A stretch of DNA of 64,000 bases. It comes from Bacteroidota bacterium (GTDB lineage: Bacteria; Bacteroidota; Bacteroidia; B-17B0; Aurantibacillaceae). Below the pieces are notes generated by a model. The model was not told the DNA's origin. It saw only the letters and a list, made by a program, of their open reading frames with translations, and searched no databases. How positions within the stretch are numbered: the stretch's first letter is position 1; each line of letters opens with the position of its first letter. The stretch covers positions 429,373-493,372 of the forward strand of contig JAUXZS010000015.1 in the NCBI GenBank assembly GCA_030692515.1, written 5' to 3'. Positions 17,534-26,260 of the stretch are shown here, in pieces. The position numbers were made by a program, and so were the translations under genes.

Positions 17534-17722
17534 TTAGCTAATACCACTAAATATTTCCAATATTTCTTTTTGGTATTCGTTACCGAAGGTTGATAAACAC
17601 CATACTTTTAAAAGTGTTTTTTCATCGGGTTTAACCCATTTAACGGCTTTTTTTAATTCTTTGCAAAAAAGTGATTTGTCAAAACTCACTTTTTCTAATA
17701 TTTTTTTACTTAATTCAAACAT
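17534..17722 (-). CDS. Small hypothetical protein, 62 residues
   Basis: ATG start and abutting terminator make this a believable gene. Soluble and helical, Lys-rich, with one Trp pair (VKWVKPDEKTLLKVWCLSTF) and two Cys. No signal peptide and no family recognised. Stands alone. Confidence 0.65.
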   Translation of the reverse strand: MFELSKKILEKVSFDKSLFCKELKKAVKWVKPDEKTLLKVWCLSTFGNEYQKEILEIFSGIS

Positions 17723-17900
17723 AATATTAGGGTTTAGTTCAATTGCAACGTAAAATTAAAACAGATATTGTTTAAGCCAATAACAATTAATAAATATTAA
17801 CAAAATGATAGCTTTCCTTTCTCACGAGATGTGAATCCAAATTAAAAATCCGTGCAAAACAGATTAATATTATTACTATCAGTCGTAAGCAAACACAGTA

Positions 17901-17940
17901 TCCTCCTATTGATGAGGTGGCGCGAAGCGACGGAGGAGGA
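17901..17940. repeat. TCCTCC...GGAGGA palindromic repeat, copy 1
   Basis: TCCTCC, then GATGAGGTGG, then the short stem-loop CGCGAAGCG, then CGGAGGAGGA. The outer arms are complementary. Relatives with a different inner stem lie at 20800-20840 and 27558-27606. Confidence 0.6.
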
Positions 17941-18012
17941 AAAAACCGAATTGATTTTTTGTTTAATGCCTAATTAAAATCAGATAATCGGGTTAAATCC
18001 TTGCTCTTAATT

Positions 18013-18957
18013 TTATTCCAAATCTCTCCAAAATCCCAATTTTACTTCAGGATAATTGTTGAAATCAAAAGAATTGAGAGAACGGTATTCTAAAGCCCGG
18101 CTGTCAAAATAATTTTGGTCAATACCAGGATAGTCAATGCCATCATCTTCTTCTAATAAATAAATATCGTCAGAAATTAAGTGTACCATTAATTCGGCAC
18201 TTGTATTTTCGTTATTTGAGAGGGTCTTTAAAAATTTATTTAAATTTTTATGCTTTTTATTTATTTCTAGTTTTGCCGTAGCATCTAAAAAACCTGCCTG
18301 TGGTAATGGCCCATAATGACTGCTTTCAAGAAAGTTTGGCGCAAGAGTTTTGTTTTCTAGTGTTAAAAAAAAATCACTTATTTCTTTTCCGAATTTGCGC
18401 ATTTCTTTTAATTTTTTTGCAGGAACATGTGCTAAAAGCAATAAATTTAAAATAGTGCGGTAGGCATTGTCTTTTCCTGAAGGGCTAATATTTACAGAAC
18501 GTATTGGTAAATTAAAATGCTTGGCTACCTTTAAGTATACTTTAAATAAAGCGGCAGTTGTTGTAAGTGTGGTATGATGACAACTTAAGTTAGTAACAGC
18601 AATACCTGAATCTAAAAATACCTGTACTTGCGCTTTTAATTCTTTTTCTAATAGTTCTGGTACCAATTCAATTGCGTCGATATTTAAATTACTAAAAGGT
18701 CTAAAAATTTTATCATAACAAAATGCATCATGGTTTTGCACAGTTAAAGCTTCGCCAGACGAAATAGTTAAATGACAACCAATTTCTGCTTTGTTTCCAA
18801 TAGTGTTTATTAAATCTTTTACATTTTTAATGGAGTCTTTGTAGTTCGGAATACAAGCAACAGAATTTACTTTGTTGTTTAATATGGCATCTTTAATGCC
18901 CTGATTAATTGACGGAAAAACACCATAATCGTCTGCGGTAACAATTAATTTTTTCAT
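18013..18957 (-). CDS. YdjC/ChbG-family carbohydrate deacetylase-like protein
   Basis: Encodes 314 residues. The N-terminus LIVTADDYGVFPSINQGI has the YdjC motif with the metal-binding Asp; GCHLTISSGEAL near 60-71 and LSCHHTTLTT near 125 supply the His ligands, although the second His motif lacks the usual Asp-Ser pair. The family removes acetyl groups from N-acetylated sugars or lipid head groups. It overlaps the upstream AlkC-like gene by 4 bases (ATGA), so the two are translated together; a functional link is not obvious. Substrate unknown. Confidence 0.82.
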   Translation of the reverse strand: MKKLIVTADDYGVFPSINQGIKDAILNNKVNSVACIPNYKDSIKNVKDLINTIGNKAEIGCHLTISSGEALTVQNHDAFCYDKIFRPFSNLNIDAIELVPELLEKELKAQVQVFLDSGIAVTNLSCHHTTLTTTAALFKVYLKVAKHFNLPIRSVNISPSGKDNAYRTILNLLLLAHVPAKKLKEMRKFGKEISDFFLTLENKTLAPNFLESSHYGPLPQAGFLDATAKLEINKKHKNLNKFLKTLSNNENTSAELMVHLISDDIYLLEEDDGIDYPGIDQNYFDSRALEYRSLNSFDFNNYPEVKLGFWRDLE

Positions 18958-20036
18958 ACGTTTAAATGAAAAGGTTGTTTGCTTAAAACTTTGCCGTTTA
19001 CTTGAATCTCCAAGTAATGTAATCCACTAAAATGTTTACGGGTAGAAAAATCTTTTAAGACTTGTTTTTTGGAAATGCTTATTTTCTCTTTAGGCTTTAA
19101 GGTAATTTCTTTTAGTTTAAATACTTTCGGACTAAGCTCCGCCCCTTTTTTTTGATAATGAATAATATAATCTATTACTAATTTTTGCGAAGTGTTTTTT
19201 TCAGAAGTAAGGCTAAACTCAAACTCTAAGTGCTCACCCAATTTTAATTTTGGTTTGATAATTTTAAATTTCTCTAATTTTAACTTTGGGTTTTTTTCAA
19301 AATCAAAAATGGCTAAGGATTGTGTATTGCCTTTTTTAATTAAAGTTCGGCTTGCGTGTTTAACTATCCATGCTGTATGTAAATTTGTTTTGTCCCAGCT
19401 TTTAATTAATTGTATCATGTGTTGCGTATTATCTTTCGAGATATCGTTTAAATGATTAGCAACCGATTTTTTTACATACAATTCTTCATCTGCTTTTAAT
19501 ATTTCTAAAATAGATTGGGTACTTTTTGGATTTTTAATTACTTCATCGAGTTTAAATGACCAGGGTAGGCGGGGTCGACTTCCTTCTGAAGCTAATCGCC
19601 TAACGTGAGCATTTTTATCTTTTGCCCATATATTCATTACTTTAATTGTTTTATTAAAGTCTCGCCTTAAAAATTCGCGAATAGCAAATTCAGAAGAGCC
19701 AAATTGAGTAAAATGTTTTAGGGCATTTAATGAGGTTGTAAAATCATCATGTCCAAACAATCCTACATAATCAGGAAAAACTAAATTAGTGTAGTTGCTA
19801 TTGGTGCGGGTAATAACATCAGAAAGAATAAGAATAGTTTTTTTATAATCATCAGGCAAATGTTTTTTTAGAGTAATGGAAGTATTTCTCATTCTTTCGT
19901 TTAAAGAAAGAGATTCGAAATTTAAAGTAACGTCTTTTACGAATTTTTCAGGATTAAAATTTTTATAAACCTTCTGCATTTCTTGTGCAAAATGTAGATA
20001 GTAATTTTTGTTGAACATTTCTTTAAGTGGCTCCAT
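18954..20036 (-). CDS. AlkC-like DNA alkylation repair protein (HEAT repeats plus Ig-like domain)
   Basis: Encodes 360 residues. The N-terminus MEPLKEMFNKNYYLHFAQEM fits the AlkC branch of the HEAT-like DNA glycosylases. HEAT-type helices run to about residue 245 (FAIREFLRRDFNKTIKVM, HVRRLASEGSRPRLPWS). Residues about 250-360 are beta-rich and match the C-terminal Ig-like domain of AlkC2-type proteins. These enzymes excise N3-alkyl bases such as 3-methylcytosine or 3-methyladenine. It is the first gene of a two-gene unit with the YdjC-like gene. Family assignment fairly sure, substrate inferred. Confidence 0.82.
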   Translation of the reverse strand: MEPLKEMFNKNYYLHFAQEMQKVYKNFNPEKFVKDVTLNFESLSLNERMRNTSITLKKHLPDDYKKTILILSDVITRTNSNYTNLVFPDYVGLFGHDDFTTSLNALKHFTQFGSSEFAIREFLRRDFNKTIKVMNIWAKDKNAHVRRLASEGSRPRLPWSFKLDEVIKNPKSTQSILEILKADEELYVKKSVANHLNDISKDNTQHMIQLIKSWDKTNLHTAWIVKHASRTLIKKGNTQSLAIFDFEKNPKLKLEKFKIIKPKLKLGEHLEFEFSLTSEKNTSQKLVIDYIIHYQKKGAELSPKVFKLKEITLKPKEKISISKKQVLKDFSTRKHFSGLHYLEIQVNGKVLSKQPFHLNV

Positions 20037-20448
20037 TGTAAAATTGTATTATATACGAATATAGTAAATACAACATCTATAAAATTGATGAGGAGTTGTT
20101 GTGTTTTCTTTTTTTGTTCACTTACTTGAAGGAAAAAATGAATTAATTTTTCGTTTTATCTGCTTGTAAATTCAATTATTAAAACATTTTACCCTTAATT
20201 TTTTCTTTTTGGACGAAATAGTAAAAAATTTCTTTTTTGCTTATAACATGTTGAAATTCAATTAAATGTGCGGAATTTTATCCGACAACAAACGTTTGTA
20301 AACGACTTTATCCGTATGTAAATGCGTAAATACCGAATAAACTTTTGTTGTTGCCGCACCTTTGTCCTGTCGATTTGAATAACGCTTTTAAGTTAAACGA
20401 TGAAGCAAAAAACTAAAAATAAATAATAACAAATAAAAAAAAACAAAC
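20037..20448. promoter_or_regulatory. Divergent regulatory region between alkC-like and ssb genes
   Basis: Over 400 bases without a gene. It contains a perfect 12-bp palindrome ACAAACGTTTGT at 20288-20299 and a CAACAA / TTGTTGTTG pair (near 20286 and 20346) that could act as operators for ssb. AACTTTTG near 20341 is one mismatch from TAnnTTTG. An 8-codon upstream ORF (ATG at 20400) precedes the ssb start. No binding protein can be named. Confidence 0.45.
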
Positions 20449-20790
20449 ATGATGAACATCCAAAACCACGTACAATTGGTAGGGCGCTTAAGCGCAAATC
20501 CGGAAGTAAAAATTTTAGATAATGGCAGCAAGCTTGCACGCTTTGCAATAGCTATTAACGAAACCTTTATTAACAAAAAGGGCGAAAAAGTAACTAACAC
20601 ACAATGGCATACGATAACCGCATGGGGTAGTCTTGCCAACATAGCCGAACGTATCTTATATAAAGGCACACAAGTTACAATAGATGGTAAATTGTTTAAC
20701 CGCAGTTATGTAGGGAAAGATGGTTTAAAAAGAATGAGTACAGAAATAGTTGCAAACGAATTATTTGTTTCATTTCAAAAAGCAGCATAG
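20449..20790 (+). CDS. ssb: Single-stranded DNA-binding protein, short form 1
   Basis: Encodes 113 residues, covering only the OB-fold: NHVQLVGRLSANPEVKILDN, LARFAIAINE, NTQWHTITAWGSLANIAERI, KGTQVTIDGKLFNRSY, STEIVANELF. The usual Gly/Pro-rich linker and the acidic tip ending in Pro-Phe, which recruits repair and replication proteins, are absent. A homologue lies 160 bases downstream on the same strand. Normal housekeeping SSB is usually longer, so this may be an accessory or competence/stress SSB; that is inferred. Confidence 0.92.
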   Translation: MMNIQNHVQLVGRLSANPEVKILDNGSKLARFAIAINETFINKKGEKVTNTQWHTITAWGSLANIAERILYKGTQVTIDGKLFNRSYVGKDGLKRMSTEIVANELFVSFQKAA

Positions 20791-20799
20791 CGTACCTTT

Positions 20800-20840
20800 T
20801 CCCCCTCCAGAGGGGGTGTCGCGAAAGCGACGGGGGAGGA
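20800..20840. repeat. CCCTCC...GGGGGAGG palindromic repeat, copy 2
   Basis: CCCCCTCC, AGAGGGGG, the stem-loop GTCGCGAAAGCGAC, then GGGGGAGG. Same layout as the repeat at 17901 with a changed inner stem. Lies between the two ssb genes. Confidence 0.6.
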
Positions 20841-20882
20841 TAATAAAACCATTAGCGCAACAGATTGGTGTTAATTCGTGTT

Positions 20883-20899
20883 CCCGATAGCTATCGGGA
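20883..20899. repeat. 17-bp palindrome CCCGATAGCTATCGGGA, copy 1
   Basis: Near-perfect dyad between the two ssb genes. A copy with one change (CCCGATAGCTGTCGGGA) is found inside the CocE-type hydrolase gene at 43143-43159. Confidence 0.7.
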
Positions 20900-20949
20900 T
20901 AGTGGCTAATAAATAAAATCAATTAAAAATTATAAAAACAAAATAAATC

Positions 20950-21285
20950 ATGAGCACAACAAACAGAGTACAATTAACTGGTAATCTAGGAAATAACCCA
21001 GAAGTTAAAACATTCGAAAATGGAACAAAAGTAGCGCGTTTTTCAATGGCTACTAAAGACGAGTACAAAACAAGAACCGGCGAAAAAGCTGAGGATACTC
21101 AATGGCACTATGTTTCGGCATGGGGTAAAATGGCCGAGCACATTGAAGCTGAACTTAAAAAAGGAAGTTTTGTGAGCGTGGAAGGGCGTTTAACAACTCG
21201 CAATTACGTCGATAAAAATGGTCAAAAAAAGTACATTACCGAAATTGTTGCCAATGATGTGGTTCTAAAACAAAAAGAGAACTAA
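20950..21285 (+). CDS. ssb: Single-stranded DNA-binding protein, short form 2
   Basis: Encodes 111 residues, the OB-fold only: NRVQLTGNLGNNPEVKTFEN, VARFSMATKDEYKTRTGEKA, DTQWHYVSAWGKMAEHIEAE, KGSFVSVEGRLTTRNY, YITEIVANDVVL. It ends LKQKEN without the acidic C-terminal tip. It aligns along its length with the preceding ssb, so the pair is a tandem duplication that has diverged. Followed by a terminator, which suggests co-transcription of the two genes through the repeats between them. Confidence 0.92.
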   Translation: MSTTNRVQLTGNLGNNPEVKTFENGTKVARFSMATKDEYKTRTGEKAEDTQWHYVSAWGKMAEHIEAELKKGSFVSVEGRLTTRNYVDKNGQKKYITEIVANDVVLKQKEN

Positions 21286-21306
21286 TTAATTTCTTATTTA
21301 TAATTT

Positions 21307-21338
21307 AACCCGAGGCCAACAGCTTCGGGTTTTTTTGT
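21307..21338 (+). terminator. Rho-independent terminator after the ssb pair
   Basis: AACCCGAGGC pairs with GCTTCGGGTT (short loop CAACA) and is followed by seven T residues. Confidence 0.85.
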
Positions 21339-21401
21339 TTTAATATTTAAAGGATTATTACCATTAGTTTTAATTAACTAGCAAAAGCGAATTTGTTTAG
21401 C

Positions 21402-21409
21402 TAAATTTG
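21402..21409 (+). promoter_or_regulatory. Putative -7 promoter element (TAAATTTG)
   Basis: Exact match to TAnnTTTG, 25 bases before the ATG at 21435. No clear -33 box. Confidence 0.45.
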
Positions 21410-21434
21410 AAATACAAACAAACACTTATTTTAT

Positions 21435-22394
21435 ATGGCCTCTACTGCTCATTTTCCTTTTCAGTTTTACTGTAAACAATTAATTATTTTATTTAAAAAA
21501 GCTAAAACAAATTCTAATCCTTCTTTATTTCTTTATAAAAATAAAGTGCGAACAACCATCTTTATGGCAGAATCTATTTTACGCGCATCCAATAAATTAT
21601 TTGAGGACAAACAAATTAAATCCTGGCATTCAACAATTAAAAAACTCGAAGATTATTTAGGTGAAATAGAAAATTACATTGAGGTATTGGCTGATTTTTC
21701 AAAATTAAAAACTATCAAAGTTCAGCAGTTAGAATATATCTCAAATAAATTAGATAAAGCAATTGATAAACTAAATAAAAAATTAAGTAAGAACGATTTT
21801 TATTTAGCCGAATTGGAAAGAATGAATAAGGAGTTTAAAATTAATTTTAATGATAAAGCCATTGTTTTAAAATTACAGGAAGAAATAAAATCAGAATTAA
21901 TTGAAGCTTGCAACTTTTTTAATCAATTTCCAAAAGGCTTTGATGATATGGAAGAACAAGTACATGAATTGCGTCGTAAGTTAAGATGGATAAGTATTTA
22001 TGGTGAAAGTTTTCAAGGTTTAATAGTTTTAAAAGACGAAAAAACAAAATACATTTGGGAGAAAAATTTTATTACAACCAAAGAAATTAAAAGTCCGTTT
22101 AATAAATTACCTATTAAAAAGAACTTGTCTCAACACATTTTACTCAATAAAAAAGCATTTTACGCTTTGAGTTTTATGATTTCAAATCTTGGCATAATTA
22201 AAGATAAAGGTCTTGGATTATATACACTTGAAAAGTCTATCCGAAAAACAGATACTGAAAAAGGAATTAACTCTTCAATTTTAGCTAGCAAACAATTAGA
22301 CGCAAAATTTACTCAGGAATCTCTTTTAAAAGAAGCACATATTTTATCGAATAACTTTTTTAACAAGTATAAAATTCATGAAATATTAATATAA
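21435..22394 (+). CDS. Helical protein with CHAD-like segment, function unknown
   Basis: Encodes up to 319 residues. The ATG at 21435 has a -7 box 25 bases upstream, but the first 43 residues look unlike the rest, and an internal ATG at 21564 (MAESILRASNKLFEDKQI) is an equally likely start. The body is almost all helix with coiled-coil character (LEYISNKLDKAIDKLNKKLS). MEEQVHELRRKLRWISIYGE near 180-200 recalls the conserved His-Arg helix of CHAD domains, which bind polyphosphate, but the match is weak. No signal peptide. Upstream of, and possibly unrelated to, the LytTR gene. Confidence 0.7.
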   Translation: MASTAHFPFQFYCKQLIILFKKAKTNSNPSLFLYKNKVRTTIFMAESILRASNKLFEDKQIKSWHSTIKKLEDYLGEIENYIEVLADFSKLKTIKVQQLEYISNKLDKAIDKLNKKLSKNDFYLAELERMNKEFKINFNDKAIVLKLQEEIKSELIEACNFFNQFPKGFDDMEEQVHELRRKLRWISIYGESFQGLIVLKDEKTKYIWEKNFITTKEIKSPFNKLPIKKNLSQHILLNKKAFYALSFMISNLGIIKDKGLGLYTLEKSIRKTDTEKGINSSILASKQLDAKFTQESLLKEAHILSNNFFNKYKIHEILI

Positions 22395-22492
22395 ATTGTT
22401 TAAATTTAGTTACTCACTCAATAATAAGCACCCTTCAATAAGTCAAAAATTTTATTTAATATTAATGTTTAGATTTAATAAAAATTAGTTTT

Positions 22493-23239
22493 ATGCAAAA
22501 ATACACAGCAGTTATAATAGACGACGAGGAAGATAGCAGAAGCAACACGCGTAGTATGCTTCAAAATTATTGCCCTGAAATTGAAGTTGTAGGCGAAGCT
22601 GCAAGTGGACCCGAAGGAAAAATTAAAATTCAGGAGTTAAAACCTCATGTTGTTTTTTTAGATATTAACATGCCCGGCATGAATGGCTTCCAAATGTTAG
22701 AAGGTATTTATGATCGCGATTTTTGTGTTGTTTTTTTAACGGCTTACAGCGAACATGGCATTACAGCGGTTAAAGCTGGCGCTACCGATTATTTATTAAA
22801 ACCTTTAATGTTAAGTGAGCTTCAAGGAGCAATTCGTAAAGTGGTACAACATTATGAAAGCAAGCCTGCTGTTGTTTCGGGAAAAACCGAAACCGATAAA
22901 AATATTGTTTTAATTAGTCATAGTAAAGGTTTTACGCTTGTTGATTTTAAGGATATTGTTTGGCTTGAAGCGAGTGATAACTACACCAATTTATTTTTAA
23001 ACGGACAGAAAAAGATAGTAGCAAGTAAAACGCTCAAAGAATTTGAAGCAATTTTGCCTACTAACGATTTTTTTAGAATTCATCGCTCTGCCTTAATAAA
23101 CGTAAACTATGTAAAAGAATATAGTAATAACGAAGGTGGCGAAGTTATTCTTAGCGAAGGAACACATGTTCAGGTTAGTAAAGCCAGAATACAAGAGTTT
23201 TCTGAGTTTATTAAAACAAAATCTGTTTCGCCTAAATAG
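22493..23239 (+). CDS. LytTR-family response regulator 1
   Basis: Encodes 248 residues. Residues 1-120 are a receiver domain: acidic pair D10/D11, phosphoacceptor D57 (FLDINMPGMNGF), T near AYSE, and K in LLKPL. Residues about 140-245 are a LytTR DNA-binding domain (IVWLEASDNYTNLFL, FFRIHRSALINVNYVKEYSN). The gene precedes a propeller histidine kinase of the matching LytS-like type by 101 bases and a terminator-like hairpin. It is similar in length and order to the regulator at 56524, so the two systems are paralogues. Confidence 0.93.
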   Translation: MQKYTAVIIDDEEDSRSNTRSMLQNYCPEIEVVGEAASGPEGKIKIQELKPHVVFLDINMPGMNGFQMLEGIYDRDFCVVFLTAYSEHGITAVKAGATDYLLKPLMLSELQGAIRKVVQHYESKPAVVSGKTETDKNIVLISHSKGFTLVDFKDIVWLEASDNYTNLFLNGQKKIVASKTLKEFEAILPTNDFFRIHRSALINVNYVKEYSNNEGGEVILSEGTHVQVSKARIQEFSEFIKTKSVSPK

Positions 23240-23262
23240 TTTAAAGATTCATCTAAAATACT

Positions 23263-23286
23263 AAGCCCATTTATGGGCTTTTTGTA
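23263..23286 (+). terminator. Weak terminator or attenuator between regulator and kinase genes
   Basis: AAGCCCAT-TT-ATGGGCTT followed by TTTGT. Lies about 55 bases before the kinase start, so it could reduce read-through into the kinase. Confidence 0.6.
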
Positions 23287-23340
23287 TTTTTAGACATTAA
23301 TGGTAACTAGTAATTTATTGTAACAGAAATATAAACAACT

Positions 23341-26259
23341 ATCAAGCATAAAGTAATATATCTGCTTTTTTTATATTCCCTAATTAGTAATTATGGATTT
23401 TCACAAACCCCTTCTTTTAACTTTCAAAAACTTGGTAGCGAAGAAGGTTTAAATAATTCCAATATTTTTAATATCGAACAACATCAAAATGGTTTAATAT
23501 ATTTTACTACACAAAATGGTATTTATTTTTATGATGGCTACAAATTTGATAAATTAAACATTGATAGTTTAAAAAGTAATGCTCTTTTAAATGTGGTATT
23601 AAAAAATTCATCCGAATTACTTTTATCTATTCGCGACGAAGGAGTTGCCAATTTTAATCTTAAAACAAAAAAATACCAATTCGAAAAAAATTTAAAATAT
23701 ACTAATGCTGCAGATAATTTTATTATTACCGATAAATTTGCCTACCTATTAACCACACAAATTAGAATTGTAATTATTGATTTGGCAACAGGAAAAATAA
23801 TGCCAAATGAATTTAAAAGCAAGAAGAACGACATCAATCAAGCTTTTTGCCTGTTTAAAACTGCAGATAATAAAATTTTAGTTGGCCGTTCAGATGGTTT
23901 ATATGATGCAACTGACGGCACTCAAAAACGAATGGAGATTTTAAAAAATTCTAAAGTTAACTCCATTACTCAATCTAAGGATGGTAAATTAATAATTGGC
24001 ACGGAGGGTAAAATTGTAATTATCAATAATAACAAGATAGAAAATGAAATAATTCCAAAATATAAAAATAAAGGGATTACTTTTCAATTAGGTGGCGCAA
24101 AAAACATTACAAAAGTAATTTCAGACGATTATGGTCGTATTTGGTTTACTTCTTATCCTGATGAAAATTTGTATTTATATCAAAACGATATTACCTACGA
24201 TGTTTTTGATATACTTGGAATTCCTCCAACACTAATTAATTGTATTTATAAAGATAATCAACAAAATATTTGGGTAGGTACTTATAGCGATGGTGTTTAT
24301 TTTCTACAAAATCCTTTTTTTAATTCTATTAATTTTAATTATAAAAATAATGTGTTAAACGTTAACGAAGTTTATTTTAAACAGAATTTATTGTTTGCCG
24401 CTACTAGTAATGGCTTATTTGGCTTAAATGTAAATAATAATCAAACAAAAATATTATCTCACCCTGATGAATTTATTACAGAGCCTATTAATGGTATTAG
24501 CGAAATAAACGGTATAATTTATTATTTTAAAAGAAGTCAGTTTGATATGAGTCCTTCTGTATTTTCTGATTCAAAAAAGATATATAAGTTTAAGCCTATT
24601 ATTGTAAAGCAATTTTTACCGTTAGACAATAATAAAAGTATTGTGGCCGATTGGCAAGCAAATGTTTTATTAGGTAATGGCGATGCTTCTAAAACTATCG
24701 ACACTTTAATTTCTTTTCCTGATTATAGAGTTTCGGTTAATGCACTTTTAAAAGATGGCGATTCTTTATTTGTTGCTACTAGCACCGGATTTTTTGTTTA
24801 TAATTTTGCAACCAAAAAATATCATAATGTAGTTAGCCCCGAATTAAATTACAAGATTAATGATATTGCTTTAATTAACGGGAAGCTTTACGCCGCCCAT
24901 GAGGCTGGTATTACAGACGTACGCGCTAAAAAATTAATTCAACAAGTTGGCAACTTAAGATTAAATGGCGTTAAAAAAATTAAAGAATTTAATAATCAAA
25001 TTTGGTTGGCAACATTAGATGGTGTTTTTATTTGCGATAAAAATTTGTCGCCAATTAAAATATTAAATAAATCAACCGGCTTACCTTCTAATTCAATTAA
25101 CGACCTTACTTTAAACGAGCAAAATGTTTGTATATCCACAGCTCGTGGTATTTCAATCGCAAATTTAGATGACATAACCAATTTTGACCCAGTTTTAAAG
25201 CCTGTAGTCATAAATTATATTTATGTTGACGGAAAAAATCTAAATACAACAAGCGATACAATAACTTTAAGTTCAAGCCAAAGCGACATCTCTATTTATT
25301 TTTATAGTCCGTTTTTTAACAAACCAAATAAACAATACTATCGCTACAGAAGAGATAATGGCGATTGGAAAATTATCGAAAATACTTCTTTTGAATTAGG
25401 TTCAATAGAAGGTGGGAAACATAAAATAGAAATCGCCGCTTCGGCTGATAATATTTCGTGGAGTCAAAGTGCTGTGGTGTTAATTAAGAAGGAAGTTAAA
25501 CTCACCGAAACTCAATGGATCTATTGGCTCATTACAATTGGTGGTTTATTTTTAATTATTGGCATAAGCTTTATTTGGATTAAACGTGTTAAATATAATG
25601 CCACAAAACGCTTGCAGGAAGAGCAGCAAGTTAATTTATTAAAACATCAGGCAATGAATGCTTTGTTGAGCCCTCATTTTATTTTTAATTCACTTACATC
25701 TATTCAAAATTATATTAATACGAATAATAGTTTAAAGGCGAGTGAGTACTTGGCTAAGTTTTCGCGACTAATAAGAATGATTATTGAAAAAGCCTCGCAA
25801 AGTGATATTACTTTAAATGATGAGATTGCTAGACTAACTTATTATTTAGAGTTAGAAAAAGAACGCTTTAAAAATAAATTTGACTACGAAATTAATTTAG
25901 ATGAAAATTTAAATGGTGCCGAAATAAAAATTCCCAATATGATTATTCAACCCCATGTTGAAAATTGTATTATTCATGGAATTTTACCAAAACAATCGCA
26001 TGGCACATTGTACGTAACCTTTAAAAAAGAAGGAAAGTCTAATCTTTTAATTACTATTGAGGATGATGGAATAGGTTTAATTAAAGCAAAAGAACACGCT
26101 AAAACCGGACATAAATCATTAGGCACAAGCACTATAAAAACCATTTTAGAAATTAACTCAAAATTAACTGGGAAGAAACAAAAAGTAACTATGTTAGATA
26201 AATCTACCATAAACCCAAAAGATTCAGGCACCAAAATAACCATAGAGCTAGAGCAATAA
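23341..26259 (+). CDS. Two-component propeller sensor histidine kinase 1 (probable ATC start)
   Basis: The frame is open from 23335, after a TAA, and has no ATG, GTG or TTG until 23593, far inside the propeller. Starting at ATC 23341 gives a normal signal peptide, MKHKVIYLLFLYSL...GFSQ, and 972 residues. Order: beta-propeller repeats (for example NIWVGTYSDGVYFL, QIWLATLDGVFI), a Y_Y_Y-like Ig domain (about 620-710), one membrane helix (WIYWLITIGGLFLIIGISFIW), a LytS-type His_kinase domain with H in LLSPHFIFNSL, and a HATPase domain (EDDGIG near the end). It likely phosphorylates the adjacent LytTR regulator. The ligand is unknown. The start is inferred, the function is well supported. Confidence 0.88.
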   Translation: MKHKVIYLLFLYSLISNYGFSQTPSFNFQKLGSEEGLNNSNIFNIEQHQNGLIYFTTQNGIYFYDGYKFDKLNIDSLKSNALLNVVLKNSSELLLSIRDEGVANFNLKTKKYQFEKNLKYTNAADNFIITDKFAYLLTTQIRIVIIDLATGKIMPNEFKSKKNDINQAFCLFKTADNKILVGRSDGLYDATDGTQKRMEILKNSKVNSITQSKDGKLIIGTEGKIVIINNNKIENEIIPKYKNKGITFQLGGAKNITKVISDDYGRIWFTSYPDENLYLYQNDITYDVFDILGIPPTLINCIYKDNQQNIWVGTYSDGVYFLQNPFFNSINFNYKNNVLNVNEVYFKQNLLFAATSNGLFGLNVNNNQTKILSHPDEFITEPINGISEINGIIYYFKRSQFDMSPSVFSDSKKIYKFKPIIVKQFLPLDNNKSIVADWQANVLLGNGDASKTIDTLISFPDYRVSVNALLKDGDSLFVATSTGFFVYNFATKKYHNVVSPELNYKINDIALINGKLYAAHEAGITDVRAKKLIQQVGNLRLNGVKKIKEFNNQIWLATLDGVFICDKNLSPIKILNKSTGLPSNSINDLTLNEQNVCISTARGISIANLDDITNFDPVLKPVVINYIYVDGKNLNTTSDTITLSSSQSDISIYFYSPFFNKPNKQYYRYRRDNGDWKIIENTSFELGSIEGGKHKIEIAASADNISWSQSAVVLIKKEVKLTETQWIYWLITIGGLFLIIGISFIWIKRVKYNATKRLQEEQQVNLLKHQAMNALLSPHFIFNSLTSIQNYINTNNSLKASEYLAKFSRLIRMIIEKASQSDITLNDEIARLTYYLELEKERFKNKFDYEINLDENLNGAEIKIPNMIIQPHVENCIIHGILPKQSHGTLYVTFKKEGKSNLLITIEDDGIGLIKAKEHAKTGHKSLGTSTIKTILEINSKLTGKKQKVTMLDKSTINPKDSGTKITIELEQ

Positions 26260-26260
26260 T

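Noticed and set aside
23593..26259. Kinase gene read as starting at GTG 23593 (888 residues), as if lacking its signal peptide
   Set aside because: The frame is open for 84 more codons upstream and encodes a signal peptide and the first propeller blade, so the short form is an artefact of the start-codon rule.
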